This document shows, piece after piece, positions 5,506 to 8,234 of a stretch of 8,234 nucleotides of DNA; positions within the stretch are counted from its first letter, which is position 1; every line of letters begins with the position of its first letter. The DNA comes from CADDZO01 sp035294145 (GTDB lineage Bacteria > Chloroflexota > Dormibacteria > Dormibacterales > Dormibacteraceae): NCBI GenBank assembly GCA_035294145.1, contig DATGLL010000112.1, forward strand, positions 1-8,234, written 5' to 3'. The notes beneath the pieces were generated by a model. The model ran no database searches. It was not told where the DNA came from and saw only the letters and a program-made list of their open reading frames with translations. A program made the position numbers and the translations under genes.

Positions 5506-7146
5506 TCAGGCGGGTGCGAAGGCCGAGCGCAGGGCCGCCCTCGCCTCGGCCGCGGTGGTGGCGTCGAGGGCGGCGGCGGCCGCCTCCCGGCAACCGTCCT
5601 GGCTGGCCCGGGCCAGGGCCTCCGCCACCGCCTCCATCGCCCGCAGCCCCATGCTCAGCGAGCCCACCCCCACCCCGACCAGGAAGACCGCGCCCTCGGG
5701 CGTCCCCGCCATCTCGCCGCAGGCGCCGGCCTCCATCCCCAGCGCCCGCGCCGCCTCGACCGCGGTCGCGATCAGGCGCAAGACGCCGGGGTTGGTCTCG
5801 CTCAGTTCGGGGCCCCACTCCAGCTCGCGGTCGGCCCCCAGGGCGTACTGGGCCAGGTCGTTGGTGCCCAGGCTGATGAAGTCGACCAGGCCCCGGAAGG
5901 CGGTGAGGTGGAGGGCGGCTGCCGGCGTCTCCAGCATCATGCCCAGCCGGGGCACGGCCAGCTGCAACGAGCGAGCCTCGGCGACGAAGAGCTCCCGGGC
6001 GGCGCGCACCTCCTCGACCGCCGCCACCATCGGGACCATCACCCGGAGGTTGGGGCAGACGGCGGCCGCGCGCAGCAGCGCCCGCACCTGCGGCCGGGCC
6101 AGCTCGGGCCGGGCCAACCAGAGGCGGATCCCGCGCCGACCCAGGGCGGGGTTGGGTTCGCGCTCCGCGGGGAGGTAGGGCAGGGCCTTGTCCGAGCCCA
6201 CGTCCAAGGTGCGCACGATCACCGGATGGGGGGCCAGGGCGCGGGCGGCCCGCTCGTAGGTCTCCGTCTGCTCCTCCTCCGACATGGGCTCGGGGCGGCC
6301 CAGGAAGAGGAGCTCGGTGCGGAAGAGGCCGATGCCGGCCGCCCCCCGGGCCGCCGCCGCGGCCGCCGAGGCCGGCGATCCGGCGTTGGCCATGACTGGG
6401 ACCGGGAGGCCGGTCAGGGCGAGGCGCTTCGGGGTCGTGATCTCGGCGGTGGTCGGCGCCTCGGGCAGGAGCCACACCGTCCCGGCGTCCCCGTCCACCT
6501 CCGCCGCCCGGCCCCCGGCCGCCGCCGCCACCGCGCCCTCCACCCCCATCACCGCCGGGATGCCCAATTCTCTGGCCACGATGGCGGCGTGGGAGGTCGG
6601 GCCCCCGGCCTCGGTGACGATGGCCAGCAGCAGGCCGGGGTCGGCGGCCAGGGTGTCGGCGGGGGACAGCTCCCGTGCCACCACCACCGCCGGCCGGGTG
6701 AGCGAGGCCAGCCGGGAGGCGGGGCGTCCGGCCAGCGCGGCCAGCAACAGGCGACCGGCCTCGCGGACGTCGGCCGCTCGAGCGGCCAGGTAGTCGTCCT
6801 CCAGCTGCTCCAGCTGGGCCGCGTACCCTTCCAGGGCGCGCTCGACCGCCCGGCGGAGGTCCGAGCCTGTCTCCAGCTCCTTGAGCACGGCGGCCTCCAG
6901 GGCTGGGTCGCGGACCATGAGCGCCTGGGCTTCCAGCACCTCTGCCCCCTGCGGGTTCTCGGATCGGACCTTTCCTGCCAGGTCCTCCAGCTCGGCGGCC
7001 GCCCTCTCCGCCGCGGCGCGCAGGGCGTCCAGGGGGGCGGCCGGCGTGGCCGTCGACGCCGTGTCCTCCTCGACCACGTGCAGCGGCCCACGGGCTCGTC
7101 CCCCGGAGACGGGCACGCCGCGCAGCAGCCGAGCGCCGGTGGCCAT
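5506..7146 (-). CDS. ptsI: Phosphoenolpyruvate-protein phosphotransferase (PTS Enzyme I)
   Basis: Cytoplasmic Enzyme I of the phosphotransferase system: it takes phosphate from phosphoenolpyruvate onto a histidine and passes it to HPr. The 546-residue frame is unbroken, slightly shorter than the roughly 575 of E. coli. The N-terminal domain opens LLRGVPVSGGRARGP. The phosphohistidine loop is EAGGPTSHAAIVARELGIPA with His186. The PEP-binding barrel shows AAGIGLFRTELLFL (Arg276), VRTLDVGSDKALPY (Arg312), EPNPALGRRGIR, MLETPAA (Glu406, usually EVP or ETP), FISLGTNDLAQYALGADR (Asn429, Asp430) and GACGEMAGTPEGAVFLVGVG with the proton-donor Cys476. All active-site residues expected for the family are present, so it should work. 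The ATG at 7144-7146 is chosen because the conserved N-terminus follows and a -10-like hexamer lies seven bases upstream. No HPr, EIIA or sugar permease gene is in the window, so the partner HPr must be encoded elsewhere. The related PEP synthase and DhaM families share some motifs, but the domain order and length favour Enzyme I. Confidence 0.96.
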   Translation of the reverse strand: MATGARLLRGVPVSGGRARGPLHVVEEDTASTATPAAPLDALRAAAERAAAELEDLAGKVRSENPQGAEVLEAQALMVRDPALEAAVLKELETGSDLRRAVERALEGYAAQLEQLEDDYLAARAADVREAGRLLLAALAGRPASRLASLTRPAVVVARELSPADTLAADPGLLLAIVTEAGGPTSHAAIVARELGIPAVMGVEGAVAAAAGGRAAEVDGDAGTVWLLPEAPTTAEITTPKRLALTGLPVPVMANAGSPASAAAAAARGAAGIGLFRTELLFLGRPEPMSEEEQTETYERAARALAPHPVIVRTLDVGSDKALPYLPAEREPNPALGRRGIRLWLARPELARPQVRALLRAAAVCPNLRVMVPMVAAVEEVRAARELFVAEARSLQLAVPRLGMMLETPAAALHLTAFRGLVDFISLGTNDLAQYALGADRELEWGPELSETNPGVLRLIATAVEAARALGMEAGACGEMAGTPEGAVFLVGVGVGSLSMGLRAMEAVAEALARASQDGCREAAAAALDATTAAEARAALRSAFAPA

Positions 7147-7153
7147 CCAGGTC

Positions 7154-7159
7154 AGCTTA
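7154..7159 (-). promoter_or_regulatory. Possible -10 of a leaderless ptsI promoter
   Basis: TAAGCT on the minus strand (plus AGCTTA) is followed by seven bases and then the ptsI ATG. This matches the TANNNT -10 with start-codon transcription common in actinobacteria. No Shine-Dalgarno sequence is seen before the ATG, which supports the idea. No clear -35 is visible. Confidence 0.4.
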
Positions 7160-7312
7160 GCCTTGCCCGACCACGGCCCCGGTAAGACGAAGCTGCATGG
7201 GCCGGCGCCGGCTGTTGCTGCGGGTTTATCCCTCCCCGGAGCATGCTGTGAGCAACGGACGACGGCCGCCGCCGTCTCCCTGAAGGGGCAGTTCCAACTC
7301 CCCCACCGACGT

Positions 7313-7336
7313 AGGGGCCGGCTCCGGCCGGCCCCT
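7313..7336 (-). terminator. Strong GC hairpin between the methyltransferase remnant and ptsI
   Basis: AGGGGCCGGC (7313-7322) pairs perfectly over ten bases with GCCGGCCCCT (7327-7336) around a TCCG loop. It sits 37 bases past the stop of the minus-strand methyltransferase and well upstream of ptsI, as expected for a transcript end. The T run of a classical terminator is missing; stems without a U tract are proposed as terminators in high-GC bacteria. Confidence 0.6.
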
Positions 7337-7373
7337 CAGTGGGGCAGCCCGCCCGTGCCTCCTCGGCCTCGGC

Positions 7374-8004
7374 TCATGGCCGCCCCGGGTGTCCGGCGTC
7401 GGGCGATGGGTCAGGCCGTGCCCGGCCCCTGCGCAGCCGCACCTCGATGCCGATCCCGCTCCCCTCCAGCTCACAGGCGCCGAAGGGGCTGGGGGCGGCG
7501 AAGCGCTCGAACTGCGCTCCGGTGTGCGCGCGCCGGCGAAGCATGCGCAGGTCCCACCTAGTCATGAACGCGTTCACCGCTCCCAGCCCCATCCCCCGCA
7601 CCACCTCGTCGATGGCGGCGTCGGAGACGTCGCGGCGCAGGTCCTGGATCACCGCCGTCCCCGTCACGGAGGACGCGATGCATCTCCTCGATCGCCCTCT
7701 GAGGCTGGGCGAAGTTCTTGAACGCGGCCTGGCAGACGACCAGGTCGAAGGAGCGGCTGATGTCCAGCCCGGTGACGTGGAACCGCCCCGAGCGGGCCAC
7801 CTCGATGGCGAGGTACCCGGGGCCAGGCGCCACCTCCAGCACCCGGTCGCCGTCGGGCAGGAGCCCGGTGAGTCGGGAGGCCGGCTTCCTCCGCTCCTCG
7901 ATCTGACCCTCGGAGCGACGCAGCCCCGCGTACCAGCGGGCCACGATGCCCTCCATGGGCAGGCCCTTGAACGCCCTCTCCCGTCGCCTGGCGATCATCG
8001 CCAT
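7374..8004 (-). pseudogene. Class I SAM-dependent methyltransferase, internally deleted and frameshifted
   Basis: Remnant of a Rossmann-fold methyltransferase that would move a methyl group from S-adenosylmethionine to an unknown acceptor. The first frame gives RAFKGLPMEGIVARWYAGLR, then GDRVLEVAPGPGYLAIEVAR (motif I, E-x-x-P-G-P-G) and VTGLDIS (acidic end of strand 2), then SFDLVVCQAAFKNFAQPQRA and IEEMHRVLRDG. About 30 residues that normally separate LDIS from SFDLVVC are absent, with the junction near 7752, so part of the SAM pocket is gone. Near 7659 the frame shifts by two bases and continues as TAVIQDLRRDVSDAAIDEVV, GMGLGAVNAFMTRWDLRML, AQFERFAAPSPFGACELE and GSGIGIEVRL to the stop at 7374. 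ATG at 8004 has AGGTG five bases upstream; a second in-frame ATG at 7998 overlaps the stop of the upstream transporter as ATGA and may be the older start. Its substrate cannot be inferred. Confidence 0.82.
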
Positions 8005-8234
8005 GGGTGCACCTCGCTCTCACCTCCGGCCGGATGGGAACCGATCTCGGGGCGGCCGGGATCGGTGATCAGGGGGTCGGTTGCGGCCTCGGGCCGGCGT
8101 CCGGCCATCCGGGGCCGTGACCCGTCCCCGGCCGGGCGCGTCCGCACCGTCAGGCAGGCCAGGGCCGCCGCCACCACCACGGCGAGGGGCAGCACGACGG
8201 TCAGCCGCATCGCGTCCACGTAGGCCTGGGCGAA
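7995..8234 (-). CDS. C-terminal end of a membrane transporter, probably MFS (partial)
   Basis: Only the last 79 codons are in the window; the gene continues past the right edge. The visible part starts FAQAYVDAMRLTVVLPLAVV, then VAAALACLTVRTRPAG, which is one hydrophobic helix ending in a basic stretch. A polar, charged tail of about 40 residues follows to the TGA at 7995-7997. A final helix after an F-x-x-A-Y/F-x-D/x-G/A-M pattern and ending in a V-R-x-R-P motif is typical of the last segment of 14-helix drug/H+ antiporters of the EmrB/QacA type. One helix is too little to be sure. Its end overlaps the start of the methyltransferase remnant by ten bases, so the two were probably one operon. 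Confidence 0.55.
   Translation of the reverse strand, partial: FAQAYVDAMRLTVVLPLAVVVAAALACLTVRTRPAGDGSRPRMAGRRPEAATDPLITDPGRPEIGSHPAGGESEVHPWR

Noticed and set aside
5111..6475. Minus-strand open frame of 454 codons overlapping ptsI
   Set aside because: Its upstream part is an out-of-frame shadow of ptsI; only the last stretch is real, as the HicB-like antitoxin.
5443..7185. Long plus-strand open frame of 580 codons opposite ptsI
   Set aside because: It is antisense to a complete ptsI, has low-complexity Gly/Arg/His-rich composition and no family pattern; such frames are common opposite GC-rich genes.
1..8234. CRISPR array, tRNA or rRNA genes
   Set aside because: No regularly spaced repeats and no tRNA or rRNA signature were seen on either strand.

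Overview
The window is very GC-rich with G/C-biased third codon positions. Two genes have a TANNNT-type -10 hexamer only 6-7 bases before the start codon, as in leaderless transcripts. Together these suggest an actinobacterium or a similar high-GC lineage, possibly from an environmental assembly. No rRNA, tRNA or taxonomic marker is present, so this is inference.

Layout, left to right. Bases 139-1108 (+) hold a broken IS630-family transposase read in at least four frame segments. Bases 1109-1685 have no gene I can support. Bases 1686-2413 (-) carry an intact vapBC toxin-antitoxin pair behind an AT-rich promoter with two direct repeats 21 bp apart. Bases 2451-2864 are intergenic and rich in repeats, including a 31-bp element that also lies inverted inside the transposase. 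Bases 2865-4312 (-) are the wreck of a DUF4143-type ATPase, with a Walker A Lys-to-Glu change and several frame breaks. Bases 4386-5404 (-) form a compact group: a HicB-like antitoxin, a HicA toxin with a one-base insertion and no standard start codon, and a small DUF6941-like protein. The junctions are CTGA and ATGA overlaps. Bases 5506-7146 (-) encode an intact 546-residue PTS Enzyme I (ptsI). A strong hairpin at 7313-7336 separates ptsI from a methyltransferase with an internal deletion and a frameshift (7374-8004, -), whose start overlaps the end of a membrane transporter that runs off the right edge (7995-8234, -).

Reading together: everything except the transposase is on the minus strand. 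The region looks like one core metabolic gene (ptsI) beside accessory material: two toxin-antitoxin modules, a DUF4143 ATPase and an IS remnant. Much of the accessory part is decaying. vapBC and ptsI read cleanly while the transposase, ATPase, hicA and methyltransferase do not. That argues for real decay over uniform sequencing error, but error cannot be excluded from sequence alone. I did not find a convincing new system. The best candidates for a second look are the hicB-hicA-DUF6941 cluster and the 31-bp dispersed element.
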